A DNA stretch of 64,000 nt from Fodinibacter sp963695175. GTDB taxonomy: Bacteria; Actinomycetota; Actinomycetes; Actinomycetales; Dermatophilaceae. Location of the stretch: the NCBI GenBank assembly GCA_963695175.1, contig CAVOGG010000010.1:186001-250000 (forward strand). The letters are read 5' to 3'. Both the position numbers and the translations under genes were made by a program. Under the pieces are notes generated by a model that had not been told where the DNA came from, ran no database searches, and saw nothing but the letters and a program-made list of their open reading frames with translations. Positions 8,023 through 16,950 of the stretch are shown in pieces (position 1 is the first letter of the stretch; each line of letters opens with the position of its first letter).

Positions 8023-8965
8023 TGCCGTCACCGCGCTCCCCGTCGTCCCCGACCCGGGCGAGATCACCCTGACCGTCGACACGGTGCAGCAGTGGCTGGT
8101 CACCGACGGCCTGCGCATCCTCATCACCATCGTGCTCGCGGCGCTGGCCATCGCCGTGCTCCATCGACTCATCGACCGCGTCGTCGCCACCATGACCTCG
8201 AAGTCGGCCCGCCGGCTCGCCGAGTCGGGGCGGGCCGGGCGGGTGCTCGCCTCCGCCACCGGCCTGGCCAACGAACGGCAGCATCAGCGGGTCGAGACCG
8301 TGGGCTCGCTGCTGCGCAGCATCGTCACCTTCGTCGTCGTGACGCTGGCCGTCCTCACCATCATGGCGCTGGTGGGCATCCCGCTCGGTCCGCTGCTGGC
8401 GTCGGCCGGTGTGGCCGGCGTCGCGCTCGGCATCGGCGCCCAGAGCCTGGTCAAGGACTTCCTGTCGGGCATCTTCATGATCATGGAGGACCAGTACGGC
8501 GTCGGTGACGTCATCGACACCGGTGAGGCGATCGGCACCGTCGAGGAGGTCACCCTGCGGATCACCCGGCTGCGCGACGCGAACGGCATCACCTGGTACG
8601 TCCGCAACGGCGAGATCATCCGGGTCGGCAACCGGTCGCAGGGCTACTCCACCGCGATCGTCGACATGCCGGTCTCCTACGCCGAGAGCGTCGAGCGCGT
8701 GGTCGGCATCATCCGCGACACGGCCACCGCGATGGGCCAGGACCCCGACTGGGCGGACAAGTTCATCGAGGAGCCCCAGGTGCTGGGGGTCGAGTCGATC
8801 GTCGGGATGGCGATGACGATCCGCACCATCGCCCAGTGCGTTCCGGGCGAGAACTTCGCGGTGCAGCGCGAGATGCGCGAGCGCCTCAAGGCCGCCCTCG
8901 ACGCCGCCGACGTCAAGGCACCACCACTCGGCCCCTTCGGCGGACCCGTGGGAGGACCCCCGTGA
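8015..8965 (+). CDS. MscS-family mechanosensitive ion channel
   Basis: The protein has 316 residues: an N-terminal membrane helix (about 20-45), a second (about 100-125), and the pore-lining helix with its Gly/Ala pattern (SAGVAGVALGIGAQSLVKDFLSG region), followed by the beta domain starting FMIMEDQYGVGDVI. This is the standard MscS pore and vestibule layout, in which the channel releases solutes on hypo-osmotic shock. GTG at 8015 overlaps the pepN stop by 8 nt and is preceded by GGAG. Its TGA overlaps the GTG of glbO (GTGA at 8962-8965). The proline- and glycine-rich tail is probably disordered. Confidence 0.92.
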   Translation: MTDAVTALPVVPDPGEITLTVDTVQQWLVTDGLRILITIVLAALAIAVLHRLIDRVVATMTSKSARRLAESGRAGRVLASATGLANERQHQRVETVGSLLRSIVTFVVVTLAVLTIMALVGIPLGPLLASAGVAGVALGIGAQSLVKDFLSGIFMIMEDQYGVGDVIDTGEAIGTVEEVTLRITRLRDANGITWYVRNGEIIRVGNRSQGYSTAIVDMPVSYAESVERVVGIIRDTATAMGQDPDWADKFIEEPQVLGVESIVGMAMTIRTIAQCVPGENFAVQREMRERLKAALDAADVKAPPLGPFGGPVGGPP

Positions 8966-9378
8966 GCCTGTACGACGAGGTCGGCGGCGCCGCGACCTTC
9001 GAGGCCCTGGTGCACGCGTTCTACCAGGGCGTGGCGGCCGACCCCGAGCTGCGCGCCCTCTACCCGGAGGACGACCTCGCGCCGGCCGAGCGGCGGCTGC
9101 GGATGTTCCTGACGCAGTACTTCGGCGGCCCCACCACCTACAGCGAGGAGCGCGGGCACCCCCGGCTGCGGATGCGGCACGCGCCCTACCCGGTCACCCT
9201 CGACATGCGCGACCGGTGGATGCGGCACATGCTCGCCGCGATGGACACCCTCGACCTGCCGGAGGCGCAGGACGAGCAGATGCGCGACTACTTCCTGCGG
9301 GCCGCGCACATGCTCGTCAACACCGACGAGACGCACCCCGCACCCAGCGCGCCGCTGCGCCCGCTCCCCGAGGCCTGA
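8962..9378 (+). CDS. glbO: group II truncated haemoglobin
   Basis: This 138-aa globin carries the family features: LYDEVGG at the start, the proximal haem ligand His73 in RMRHAPYPV, and Trp86 (position G8) in DRWMRH. Group II truncated globins bind O2 very tightly and are linked to O2/NO/peroxide chemistry in actinobacteria. The start GTG overlaps the mscS stop, and GGGAGG is 6-11 bases upstream. Being between a channel gene and an alpha-glucosidase matches the glbO-aglA order of mycobacteria. Confidence 0.94.
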   Translation: MSLYDEVGGAATFEALVHAFYQGVAADPELRALYPEDDLAPAERRLRMFLTQYFGGPTTYSEERGHPRLRMRHAPYPVTLDMRDRWMRHMLAAMDTLDLPEAQDEQMRDYFLRAAHMLVNTDETHPAPSAPLRPLPEA

Positions 9379-9431
9379 CCCCCTCGCACCTCCGGCGCGC
9401 GCATTTCGCGAGCGCCACGGCATACGGAAAC

Positions 9432-11255
9432 ATGGTGCCGGTGACCCAGCTGACCACTGCGACCGACACCTCGACCCTGACCTCCCCCGGCGAGGTCGTC
9501 CACGAGGCCGACTCCCCCGACGCCCCCTGGTGGCGCGACGCCGTGATCTACCAGGTCTACCCGCGCTCGTGGGCCGACGCCGACGGTGACGGCATGGGCG
9601 ACCTGCCCGGCATCACGGCACGCCTGCCGTACCTGCGCGACCTCGGTGTGGATGCCGTGTGGCTGAGCCCGTTCTACGTCTCACCGATGAACGACGCCGG
9701 CTACGACGTGGCCGACTACCGCGAGATCGACCCGCGGTTCGGCTCGCTCGCGGACGCCGACACGATGGTGGCGACCGCCCACGACCTGGGCCTGAAGGTG
9801 CTCGTCGACCTGGTGCCGAACCACACGAGCAGCGAGCACGCCTGGTTCCGGGCCGCGCTGGCGGCCGGCCCCGGCAGCCCGGAGCGCGAGCGCTACATCT
9901 TCCGTGACGGGCAGGGGGCGAACGGCGAGGAGCCGCCGAACAACTGGCCCTCGGTCTTCGGCGGCCGCGGCTGGACCCGGGTCACCGAGGCCGACGGCAC
10001 CCCGGGCCAGTGGTACCTGCACATCTTCGACGTCACCCAGCCCGACCTGAACTGGAAGCACCCGGAGGTGGTGGCCGAGTTCCACGGCATCCTGCGGTTC
10101 TGGTGCGAGCGGGGCATCGACGGCTTCCGGGTCGACGTCGCCCACGGGTTGGTCAAGCGCGAGGGGCTGCCCGACTGGCACGGCAAGGTCGGGCTCTACG
10201 ACGAGGTCGACGCCGACGCCGGCCCGACCGGCGAGGGGCGCGACGCGGAGCAGTTCCGCTCCTCCGACGGCGACGTGCTCGACCACACCGCCACCGGTGC
10301 GGCGCCGATGTGGGACCAGGACGGGGTGCACGAGATCTACCGCGGCTGGCGCCGGGTGCTCGAGGCCTACGGCATGCCCGACCGCATCCTGTGCGCCGAG
10401 GCATGGGTCACCCCGGCCCACCGCCTCGCCCGCTACGTGCGCCCCGACGAGATGCACCAGGCGTTCAACTTCGACTTCCTCGACGCCCACTGGGACGCCA
10501 CCGCGCTGAGCACGGTCATCGAGGCGTCGCTGCGCTCCAACGACGACGTCGGCGCCCCCACGACGTGGGTGCTGTCGAACCACGACGTCGTGCGGCACGC
10601 CTCCCGGCTGGGTCTGGACCAGTCGAAGCCGCGACCCAACGGCATCCGGGCCGACGACCCGCAGCCGGATGCCGTGCTCGGCCTGCGCCGCGCACGCGCC
10701 GCCACGGCGCTCATGCTCGCGCTGCCCGGCGGCGCCTACGTCTACCAGGGCGAGGAGCTCGGCCTGCCCGAGCACAGCACGATGCCCGACTCGTTCCGCC
10801 AGGACCCGACCTTCCACCGCACCCACGGCACGGTCACCGGCCGCGACGGCTGCCGGGTGCCGATGCCGTGGGTCAAGGGGGCGCCGAGCCACGGCTTCGG
10901 GCCCGGTGACACCCCGTGGCTGCCGCAGCCGGACGTCTACGGCGACCTCGCGGTCGACCAGCAGGAGGGTGTCGCGGGCTCGACCCTCGAGCTGTACCGC
11001 ACCCTGCTCGGGTACCGCCGCCGGCACCGGTTCGGGCAGGGCGCCCTGGCCTGGGACCCGCTGGCGTCCGACACCGTCATCGCCCTGCGCAACACCCCGG
11101 GCGGCGGGGAGCACACCCTGCTCGTGGTGACCAACCTCGGCGCCGACCCGGTGGCCCTGCCGGCCGGTGAGGTGCTCGCCGTCTCTGGCCCGCTGACCGA
11201 CGAGGGAGCCGTGCCGACCGACACCACGGCCTGGGTGCGGCTGCCGGTGGCCTGA
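9432..11255 (+). CDS. GH13 alpha-glucosidase (AglA-like)
   Basis: The 607-aa protein is a GH13 family hydrolase acting on alpha-1,4/1,6-linked glucosides. The start WWRDAVIYQVYPRSWAD is the classic oligo-1,6-glucosidase/alpha-glucosidase opening. Catalytic residues are visible: nucleophile Asp235 in GFRVDVAHG, acid Glu323 in CAEAW, and the stabiliser in NHD (His384-Asp385). It is cytoplasmic, with no signal peptide. Its position after glbO matches aglA of M. tuberculosis. ATG at 9432 has only a weak GGAAA before it; the 53-bp gap after glbO contains GCGCATTTCGCGAGCGC, an imperfect dyad that might be a regulator site. Confidence 0.92.
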   Translation: MVPVTQLTTATDTSTLTSPGEVVHEADSPDAPWWRDAVIYQVYPRSWADADGDGMGDLPGITARLPYLRDLGVDAVWLSPFYVSPMNDAGYDVADYREIDPRFGSLADADTMVATAHDLGLKVLVDLVPNHTSSEHAWFRAALAAGPGSPERERYIFRDGQGANGEEPPNNWPSVFGGRGWTRVTEADGTPGQWYLHIFDVTQPDLNWKHPEVVAEFHGILRFWCERGIDGFRVDVAHGLVKREGLPDWHGKVGLYDEVDADAGPTGEGRDAEQFRSSDGDVLDHTATGAAPMWDQDGVHEIYRGWRRVLEAYGMPDRILCAEAWVTPAHRLARYVRPDEMHQAFNFDFLDAHWDATALSTVIEASLRSNDDVGAPTTWVLSNHDVVRHASRLGLDQSKPRPNGIRADDPQPDAVLGLRRARAATALMLALPGGAYVYQGEELGLPEHSTMPDSFRQDPTFHRTHGTVTGRDGCRVPMPWVKGAPSHGFGPGDTPWLPQPDVYGDLAVDQQEGVAGSTLELYRTLLGYRRRHRFGQGALAWDPLASDTVIALRNTPGGGEHTLLVVTNLGADPVALPAGEVLAVSGPLTDEGAVPTDTTAWVRLPVA

Positions 11256-11256
11256 C

Positions 11257-12069
11257 GTGCGCGCCGGCGACTTCGCCTACCTCGACCTGCCGACCCCGGT
11301 GGGGCTCGCGCACCGGGGCGGCGCGGCGTTCGGTCCGAACGTCGGCCTGGAGAACACGCTGGCCGCCTTCCGTCGCGCCGTCGCGATGGGCTACCGGTAC
11401 CTCGAGACCGACGTCCACGCGACCCGCGACGGTCGGGTCGTCGCCTTCCACGACGGCGTGCTCGACCGGGTGACCGACCATCGCGGGGCCATCGCCACGC
11501 TGCCGTACGACGCCGTGCGCGAGGCGCGGATCGGCGGCGCCGAGCCCATCCCGCTGCTGTCGGACCTCTTCGAGGAGTTCCCGGACACCCGGATCAACAT
11601 CGACATCAAGGCCGACGACGCACTGGCGCCCACCGTTCGGGAAGTGTTGCGGCACAACGCGACCGACCGGGTCTGCATCGGCTCGTTCAGCGAGCGCCGG
11701 CTGCGAGCGGCTCGTGCCGCGTTGGGCCCCGGGGTGGCCACCGCCGCCGGGCAGGTCGGCACGGCACTGCTCCGGTTCACCCCGGCGGCCCTGAGCCGGA
11801 TGCTGCACACCCCGGCCCCGGTGCTGCAGCTGCCTGCGCTGCACCGGCTGCGGGGCCGCACCGTGACCCTGGTGACGCCCGGCCTCGTCCGCCGCGCGCA
11901 CGACCTGGGAAAGCACGTGCACGTGTGGTTCCACCCCTGGGCCCGCGAGGACGCGTTCGAGATGCACCGGCTGCTCGACCTGGGCGCCGACGGCATCGTC
12001 ACCGACCACATCGACGTGCTGCGCGACGTGCTCGCCGAACGGGGCCATCCGCTCGTCCCGCCTGCCTGA
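11257..12069 (+). CDS. glycerophosphodiester phosphodiesterase
   Basis: GDPD enzymes split glycerophosphodiesters into glycerol-3-phosphate and an alcohol. The conserved set is present: His19-Arg20 in AHRGG, Glu50 and Asp52 in LETDVH, and His65 in AFHDG. A later Glu-type metal region (INIDIKADD) and the C-terminal GADGIVTDH also fit. At 270 aa with no signal peptide, it is a cytoplasmic single-domain form. GTG at 11257 is directly after the alpha-glucosidase stop (TGAC GTG), so translation is probably coupled. Confidence 0.93.
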   Translation: MRAGDFAYLDLPTPVGLAHRGGAAFGPNVGLENTLAAFRRAVAMGYRYLETDVHATRDGRVVAFHDGVLDRVTDHRGAIATLPYDAVREARIGGAEPIPLLSDLFEEFPDTRINIDIKADDALAPTVREVLRHNATDRVCIGSFSERRLRAARAALGPGVATAAGQVGTALLRFTPAALSRMLHTPAPVLQLPALHRLRGRTVTLVTPGLVRRAHDLGKHVHVWFHPWAREDAFEMHRLLDLGADGIVTDHIDVLRDVLAERGHPLVPPA

Positions 12070-12084
12070 CGAGAGCGGCAAGAC

Positions 12085-12090
12085 TAGGGT
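12085..12090 (+). promoter_or_regulatory. -10 box TAGGGT for the MFS gene, leaderless type
   Basis: TAGGGT ends 8 bases before the ATG at 12099, so transcription would begin at or next to the start codon. No Shine-Dalgarno is present. Confidence 0.5.
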
Positions 12091-12098
12091 GGCGAGCG

Positions 12099-13484
12099 AT
12101 GCCTGACGCGACGACTGCCCAGGTCGAGGGGCCCCTCGGTAGGACCTACCTCGAGGTCACTCTCGCCGTCCTGGCGCTGGTCACGATCGTCGCGTTCGAG
12201 GCGATGGCCGTCTCCACCGCGATGCCCGCGGTGGCCCGCGACCTGGACGCCGTTCGGGCCTATGGCTTCGCTTTCTCGGTGATGCTCACCACCCAGCTCC
12301 TCGGCATCGTGCTCGCCGGCGTGTGGTCCGACCGGTCCGGCCCGATGGTCGGTGCCGTCACGGGGCAGGCCCTGCTCGCCGCGGGGGCGGCCATGTGCGG
12401 CTTCGCCACGAACCTCCAGGTGTTCCTCGCCGGCCGCGCCCTCACCGGCCTCGGCGGCGGCCTGCTCGTCGTGATGCTCTACGTGATCGCCGGCCGGTAC
12501 TACCCCGAGGCGATCCGACCGCGCTTGTTCACCTATGTCTCGGCGGCGTGGGTCCTGCCTGCACTGCTGGGACCGCCCGTGTCGGCCTGGCTGACGACGA
12601 ACCTCACCTGGCGCTGGGTCTTCTGGGGGGTGGTGCCCCCCGTGCTGCTCACCCTGGCCGCCCTGACCCACGCCCGCACGCGCATCGACGACTCCGCGCT
12701 CACCGCCGCGGTCGGCAGCCGCGACCACTCCGCGCACGTGCGGACCGCGTGGGCGGGCCTGGGGATCGCCCTGTCGGCCGGCGCCCTCCAGCTCGGCACC
12801 TACAAGCTGGCGCTCGAGCTCTCGCCGAGGACGGTGGTTGCCGTGGCAGGCCTGATCGGCGTCGCCGTCTTCGCGCCCATGCTCGTGCCCCGCGGGACCT
12901 GGCGAATGGCGCGCGGGCTCCCGAGCGTCATGTTGGCCCGCGCGCTCCTCGTCGGCGCGTTCTACGGAGGCATCACCTACATCCCGCTCTTCCTCGTCGG
13001 GCAGCTCGGGCTGACCCTGCAGACGGCGGGGCTCTCCCTCGCCGTGGGGGCGATCGGCTGGGCCGCCGGCGCGTGGTACCAGGGCCACGACCGCCTGCAC
13101 CTGCCCCGGTACCGCCTGGTCGAGCTCGGCGCGATGCTCCTGGCGGGCGGGCTCGCCGTGCTCTCCGCGGTCGCCTGGCTCGGGCTGGCCTGGTGGGTCG
13201 TGCCGCTGGCTCTCGTGGTCACCGGGGTCGCGATGGGGCTCGGTGTCACGACGACCACCGTGCTGGCCCTCGAGCTGAGCCCGGTGGAGGAGCACGGCGC
13301 CGCCTCGTCATCGCTCCAGCTCGCCGACGTGCTCGGCAGCGTCCTGGGCATCGCCGCGGCGACAGCGGTCTTCGCGGCGAGGCACGTGCCCGGCCAGGAC
13401 GAGGCGCTGTTCGGGGCGATCTTCCTCGGCCTGGCCCTGGTGGCTGCGGTGGCCGTCCCGGCAGGTCAGCGGATCAGCACCTGA
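12099..13484 (+). CDS. MFS transporter (DHA2-like drug efflux type)
   Basis: The 461-aa protein has 12-14 membrane helices, starting YLEVTLAVLALVTIVAFEAM. Motif A-like sequence GVWSDRSGPMVGA follows helix 2, and AGRALTGLGGGLLV matches motif B/C of drug:H+ antiporters. A conserved loop at the helix 12 region, ELSPVEEHGAASSSLQLADVLG, is typical of actinobacterial members. The substrate cannot be told from sequence. It has its own leaderless-type promoter and is convergent with the lipoprotein gene, 23 bp away. Confidence 0.88.
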   Translation: MPDATTAQVEGPLGRTYLEVTLAVLALVTIVAFEAMAVSTAMPAVARDLDAVRAYGFAFSVMLTTQLLGIVLAGVWSDRSGPMVGAVTGQALLAAGAAMCGFATNLQVFLAGRALTGLGGGLLVVMLYVIAGRYYPEAIRPRLFTYVSAAWVLPALLGPPVSAWLTTNLTWRWVFWGVVPPVLLTLAALTHARTRIDDSALTAAVGSRDHSAHVRTAWAGLGIALSAGALQLGTYKLALELSPRTVVAVAGLIGVAVFAPMLVPRGTWRMARGLPSVMLARALLVGAFYGGITYIPLFLVGQLGLTLQTAGLSLAVGAIGWAAGAWYQGHDRLHLPRYRLVELGAMLLAGGLAVLSAVAWLGLAWWVVPLALVVTGVAMGLGVTTTTVLALELSPVEEHGAASSSLQLADVLGSVLGIAAATAVFAARHVPGQDEALFGAIFLGLALVAAVAVPAGQRIST

Positions 13485-13507
13485 CCCCCGGCCCGGCTCG
13501 GCAGGGT

Positions 13508-14449
13508 TCACTCGCCTGCCGGGGTACTCCTGATTCTCCTGAGCAGCAGCAGGCCGAGGATCAGGACGAGGGTCACCGCAACGGCGACGACAGCCCACGG
13601 GCTCGACCGCGACGAGTCCCCGACGACCGACTGCGCGGCCTGGAGCGCCGCGTGGCGGTGGGGTGCGGACGCCACCTCGACAACCGGCGCCGGTGCAGGC
13701 TCCTTGGCCATGTCCACGCCGACTCCGGTCGTGGAACGAGGCGAGACGGTGACGGACGACGGCTGGGCGCCCTCCCCTCGAGCGATGCCACGACGGACCT
13801 CCTCGACCAGGTCGTCGCTGAGCAACGGACCGGTGTAGGTGATGTCGAGCCGGCCGCTGCGCGCCGACGTCGCGTAGTCGCCGAGCGCGTCGGCAAGGAT
13901 GCCTTCGCGAGCGATGGCCGCCACCATCTCAGGCGGGTTGGTCGCCCTGACACTGAAGCGCAGGTCGTGCACCAGCACCCGGGTGACCTCGTAGTCCTGC
14001 ACCTCGGGGAAGGCAACTCGCGTCGACGTCGCGGGACGGATCAACCTGTCGGCGTCGGCCAGGGTCGCTCCGGTCGGGAGGACCACGGTCACGTCCGGCC
14101 GCAACCGTTCCTGGTCGGCGGGATCGAGTACCGAGGGCGAGATGTCGGTGAGGGTGGTGTGACGACCGGCCGCTGCCCGGTCCAGCTGCTCGCGCAACGA
14201 GACGACGTCGGCGCCCGGCGTGGGGAGGATGGCGATGACCACCCTCCGTCGGACCATCAGCCCGTCATGGGTCACCTGAGGGCGGCCGTTGCCCACGTCG
14301 GAGCCGGCCTCGGCTGCCTCAGCCGGACCGGACCGTGCGGCAGCCGAGGCGGTGGCGCCGTCGGCGACCGTGGACGTGGCCCCGACAGAGCAGCCGGCCA
14401 GGGCGGACGTCAGCAGCAGCACGGCACCGAGTCGGAGCGCACGGCTCAT
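13508..14449 (-). CDS. putative lipoprotein with C-terminal membrane helix, unknown function
   Basis: The first 20 residues form a lipoprotein signal with lipobox LAGC (Cys20), followed by a Ser/Ala/Thr-rich spacer. The middle domain (about 65-250) is mixed alpha/beta in character and includes MVRRRVVIAILPTPGAD and two repeats-like stretches on threonine/valine patterns. Residues about 280-300 (WAVVAVAVTLVLILGLLLL) are a second membrane anchor with the basic tail RRIRSTPAGE. I recognise no family. The ATG at 14449 is one base from the stop of the multicopper oxidase, so both are one transcript and probably act together at the outer face of the membrane. Confidence 0.7.
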   Translation of the reverse strand: MSRALRLGAVLLLTSALAGCSVGATSTVADGATASAAARSGPAEAAEAGSDVGNGRPQVTHDGLMVRRRVVIAILPTPGADVVSLREQLDRAAAGRHTTLTDISPSVLDPADQERLRPDVTVVLPTGATLADADRLIRPATSTRVAFPEVQDYEVTRVLVHDLRFSVRATNPPEMVAAIAREGILADALGDYATSARSGRLDITYTGPLLSDDLVEEVRRGIARGEGAQPSSVTVSPRSTTGVGVDMAKEPAPAPVVEVASAPHRHAALQAAQSVVGDSSRSSPWAVVAVAVTLVLILGLLLLRRIRSTPAGE

Positions 14450-14450
14450 C

Positions 14451-16130
14451 TCAGGTCCCGGGTGGGAACTCTTGTCGGTACACCGGCGGGTAGGAGTCCA
14501 ACGGCGTGGTGTCCAGGACCGGCCGGTCCGACGCGACGGGGTCGTTGTCGTTGGGGTTGCCCACGGAGAACTGCACCATCATGTCGTGGTCCTCGTGGAC
14601 CAGGTTGTGGCAGTGGACCATGTACTTGCCCTGGCTCGCCGGTTGGATGGCGAACTGCATCAGCGCGGTGACCGACTCGTTCTCGCCCAGGTAGAACACG
14701 TCCTTCGGGCCCAGCTCCCAGGCAAACGGCTTGCCGCCGTTGGTGTTTCGCGCAATGATCTTGGCGTTGATCAGGTGGATGTGGACCGGGTGGAACCACC
14801 CACCCGACTCGTTGACCAATGTCCACTGCTCGACGCTGAACGGCGTGGGGTTGGCGAAGAGCAGCTTGAACCCGCTGTCCTCGACGTCGTGCCAGGTGAC
14901 CCCGTTGACCGTCCATTCCCCGTTCTTGCGCTCGAACCGGAGCTGGCGTTTCGCGACGGCCATCGCCGGGGTCAGGGTCATCGTGGAGATGCCGCCTTCG
15001 GCCGCGTTCGGCTGCGGACCGTCATCAAGGGTGGTGGGGATGGCGGTGATGGTGGATGCCGGGCCGGAGTCGGCCACCACCTGGAAGCGCATGATCTTGT
15101 CGGTGTTGGCGAAGTCGACGTTGTTCTTGTTGCTCAGGTTTCGCAGGTCGACGCTCTGCCCGACCTTGAACTTGCGGAAGTCGATGAGGATTTCGATGCG
15201 CTCCGCGGTCCCCTGCCGCCAGGACTGGACCGCCTGGACGACGCGCACCATCCCAGCGTCGGTGCCCACGATGTAGATCGGGTCACCGTTGGACAGTGTG
15301 GGCCGGTAGGAGCGTGAGATCGAGGCGATCAGCACCCGGAACCGGTAGATCCGTGGCTTGACCTTCATCGTCGGCCACGGCACCCCGTTGACCAGGATGA
15401 TGTCGCCCCACAGCCCCTTGGTCTGGTCGAGGTCGTAGCGCAGCGAGCCGTTGGGGTTGAACTGCGCGTCCGAGAGCATCAGCGGGACGTCGTACTCGCC
15501 CTGCGGCAGCTGGTCCCGCTCGTACTGGTCCGAGGACGGGTAGAACCCGGCCAGTCCCGAGTACACGTTCTGGGCGGTGACCAGGTGGCGGTGGTCGTGG
15601 TACCAGAAGGTGGTCGCCTTCTCGCCGTTGGTGAACTTGTAGGTCTTCACGTACCCGGGGATCGTGATGTCGTTGGCGTACCCGTCGTACTGGGGAAGCG
15701 ACGGCGCACCGTGCAGGTGGGTGGAGGTGTCCGTTCGCTGCGGCAGGAGCAGCCCGGGCGCTTCCGGGAAGCCGTTGCGCATCCGCAGCTCGATCCGGGT
15801 CCCCCGCTTGGCGCGGATGGTCGGCCCCGGGAAGATGCCGTTGTACCCCGCCACCGGTGTCGACAGCCCCGGTAGGAAGGGCATCTGGCCCAGCCGTTCG
15901 GTGAGCGCGAAGTGGTCGACCGGCCTGGCCGGGTCCCCATCGACATAGGTGGTCGCGTAGGGCTCCAGCTCCGGCGGGCGGCGGAACACCCCCCGATAGG
16001 GGGCCGGCGTGTTCTGGGGAGCCAACCGGCTGGGGGCGTCCCCGGACGAGCCGTCCTTCCCGAACTCGATCCCTGCCAGGCCCGCTGCTCCCAGCGCGCC
16101 CAGCTGCAGTACGTCTCGCCGTGTGGTCAT
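14451..16130 (-). CDS. Tat-exported multicopper oxidase (CotA/bilirubin oxidase-like)
   Basis: The N-terminus MTTRRDVLQLGALGAAG is a twin-arginine signal (Arg4-Arg5). All four copper motifs are visible: HLHG at 138-141, HDH at 178-180, HPVHIH at 447-452, and HCHNLVHEDHDMM from 506. The last holds the type 1 Cys507 with an axial Met. Such enzymes oxidise phenols, bilirubin, Cu(I) or Mn(II) while reducing O2 to water; the substrate here is unknown. At 559 aa it is close to CotA-like enzymes. It is followed at once by a lipoprotein gene, and three 11-bp repeats lie 104-136 bp upstream. Confidence 0.92.
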   Translation of the reverse strand: MTTRRDVLQLGALGAAGLAGIEFGKDGSSGDAPSRLAPQNTPAPYRGVFRRPPELEPYATTYVDGDPARPVDHFALTERLGQMPFLPGLSTPVAGYNGIFPGPTIRAKRGTRIELRMRNGFPEAPGLLLPQRTDTSTHLHGAPSLPQYDGYANDITIPGYVKTYKFTNGEKATTFWYHDHRHLVTAQNVYSGLAGFYPSSDQYERDQLPQGEYDVPLMLSDAQFNPNGSLRYDLDQTKGLWGDIILVNGVPWPTMKVKPRIYRFRVLIASISRSYRPTLSNGDPIYIVGTDAGMVRVVQAVQSWRQGTAERIEILIDFRKFKVGQSVDLRNLSNKNNVDFANTDKIMRFQVVADSGPASTITAIPTTLDDGPQPNAAEGGISTMTLTPAMAVAKRQLRFERKNGEWTVNGVTWHDVEDSGFKLLFANPTPFSVEQWTLVNESGGWFHPVHIHLINAKIIARNTNGGKPFAWELGPKDVFYLGENESVTALMQFAIQPASQGKYMVHCHNLVHEDHDMMVQFSVGNPNDNDPVASDRPVLDTTPLDSYPPVYRQEFPPGT

Positions 16131-16233
16131 GAGCTATCCCAATGTGGTTACAGACCGGCTCACCCCGACCGGGCATCTCGGGGGCTGACCTTGCGAGGCG
16201 GCGTCATCCCCTCAGATCCACGGTCCTCGCCCG

Positions 16234-16266
16234 ACCTTTTGAAAACCTTTGGAGAACGTTTGAAGG
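16234..16266 (-). promoter_or_regulatory. three tandem 11-bp direct repeats upstream of the multicopper oxidase
   Basis: On the + strand the three units are ACCTTTTGAAA, ACCTTTGGAGA and ACGTTTGAAGG, back to back. Seven of the eleven positions agree in all three, and the tract is AT-rich in a very GC-rich background. Direct repeats with one-helical-turn spacing are the typical target of OmpR/PhoB-type response regulators and SARP regulators. It lies in the 142-bp gap upstream of the minus-strand oxidase. Confidence 0.6.
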
Positions 16267-16272
16267 AGGCGG

Positions 16273-16950
16273 TCAGCGGATCAGCACGTGACCGCCGGGC
16301 GCGGTGAGCCGTGTCCACCGGTTCGAGCGGAACACCTGCACCGGCTGGCCCGGCGCGAGGAACCCCAGCGCATAGGCCGCGAACGCCCCACCGGAACGCA
16401 CGGCCGTTCCCCCGTCGGCGAGCCCGCCCTCGGGGTCGAGCAGGTCGGGGTGCGGCCCCGCGGCCTCGCGCACGTCCCGGGCCCAGACCCGGTCGCGCAC
16501 CAGGCCCGCGGCGGCACCCCGCTCGCGCACGGCATCCGAGACCTCGGCGAGACCCGCACGGGCGACGGCGGCGAGGAGGTCGCCGGGCAGAGCGCCCGCT
16601 GGTTCCCACGGCCCGCGCGGAGGGGTGACCGCCGACCAGGAGGCGACGGCGCGGGTCGGCGGGACGGGCAGGTCCGTTCCGGTGTCACGCGCGGTGCGGT
16701 CGGTGACCGCCCCGAGCGGGACGATGACGTCGAGCTCCGCGGGCTCGGCGAGCGCGAAGGTGCGCAGCCCGAGCACGGTGCCCTCGGCCAGGATGCCGTT
16801 GCCGGGCAGCACACCGACCCAGGCGGCGAGCACCACACCAGACGCCTGCAGGCGCATCGCGCCCTCGTCGTCGACGGTGCGGGCCCGCGACGCGAAGCGG
16901 CCGAGGTCGGCGAGGGACTGGGGGTCGGTGAGCCGCAGGACCGCGGTCAC
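16273..16950 (-). CDS. conserved actinobacterial protein, Rv2474c-like by position
   Basis: This 225-aa protein has no signal peptide or membrane segment. It begins VLRLTDPQSLADLGRFASRA and contains an aliphatic middle part (LAAWVGVLPGNGILAEGTVLGL). I cannot name a domain. Its GTG start overlaps the stop of the thioesterase gene by 4 nt (GTGA), so the pair is translationally coupled. The order hotdog thioesterase then this gene mirrors M. tuberculosis Rv2475c-Rv2474c, and its size is similar to Rv2474c; homology was not tested. Function unknown. Confidence 0.7.
   Translation of the reverse strand: MTAVLRLTDPQSLADLGRFASRARTVDDEGAMRLQASGVVLAAWVGVLPGNGILAEGTVLGLRTFALAEPAELDVIVPLGAVTDRTARDTGTDLPVPPTRAVASWSAVTPPRGPWEPAGALPGDLLAAVARAGLAEVSDAVRERGAAAGLVRDRVWARDVREAAGPHPDLLDPEGGLADGGTAVRSGGAFAAYALGFLAPGQPVQVFRSNRWTRLTAPGGHVLIR

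Noticed and set aside
9379..9431. Operator of a LacI-type sugar regulator before the alpha-glucosidase
   Set aside because: The dyad in GCGCATTTCGCGAGCGC is imperfect and no LacI-type gene is near.
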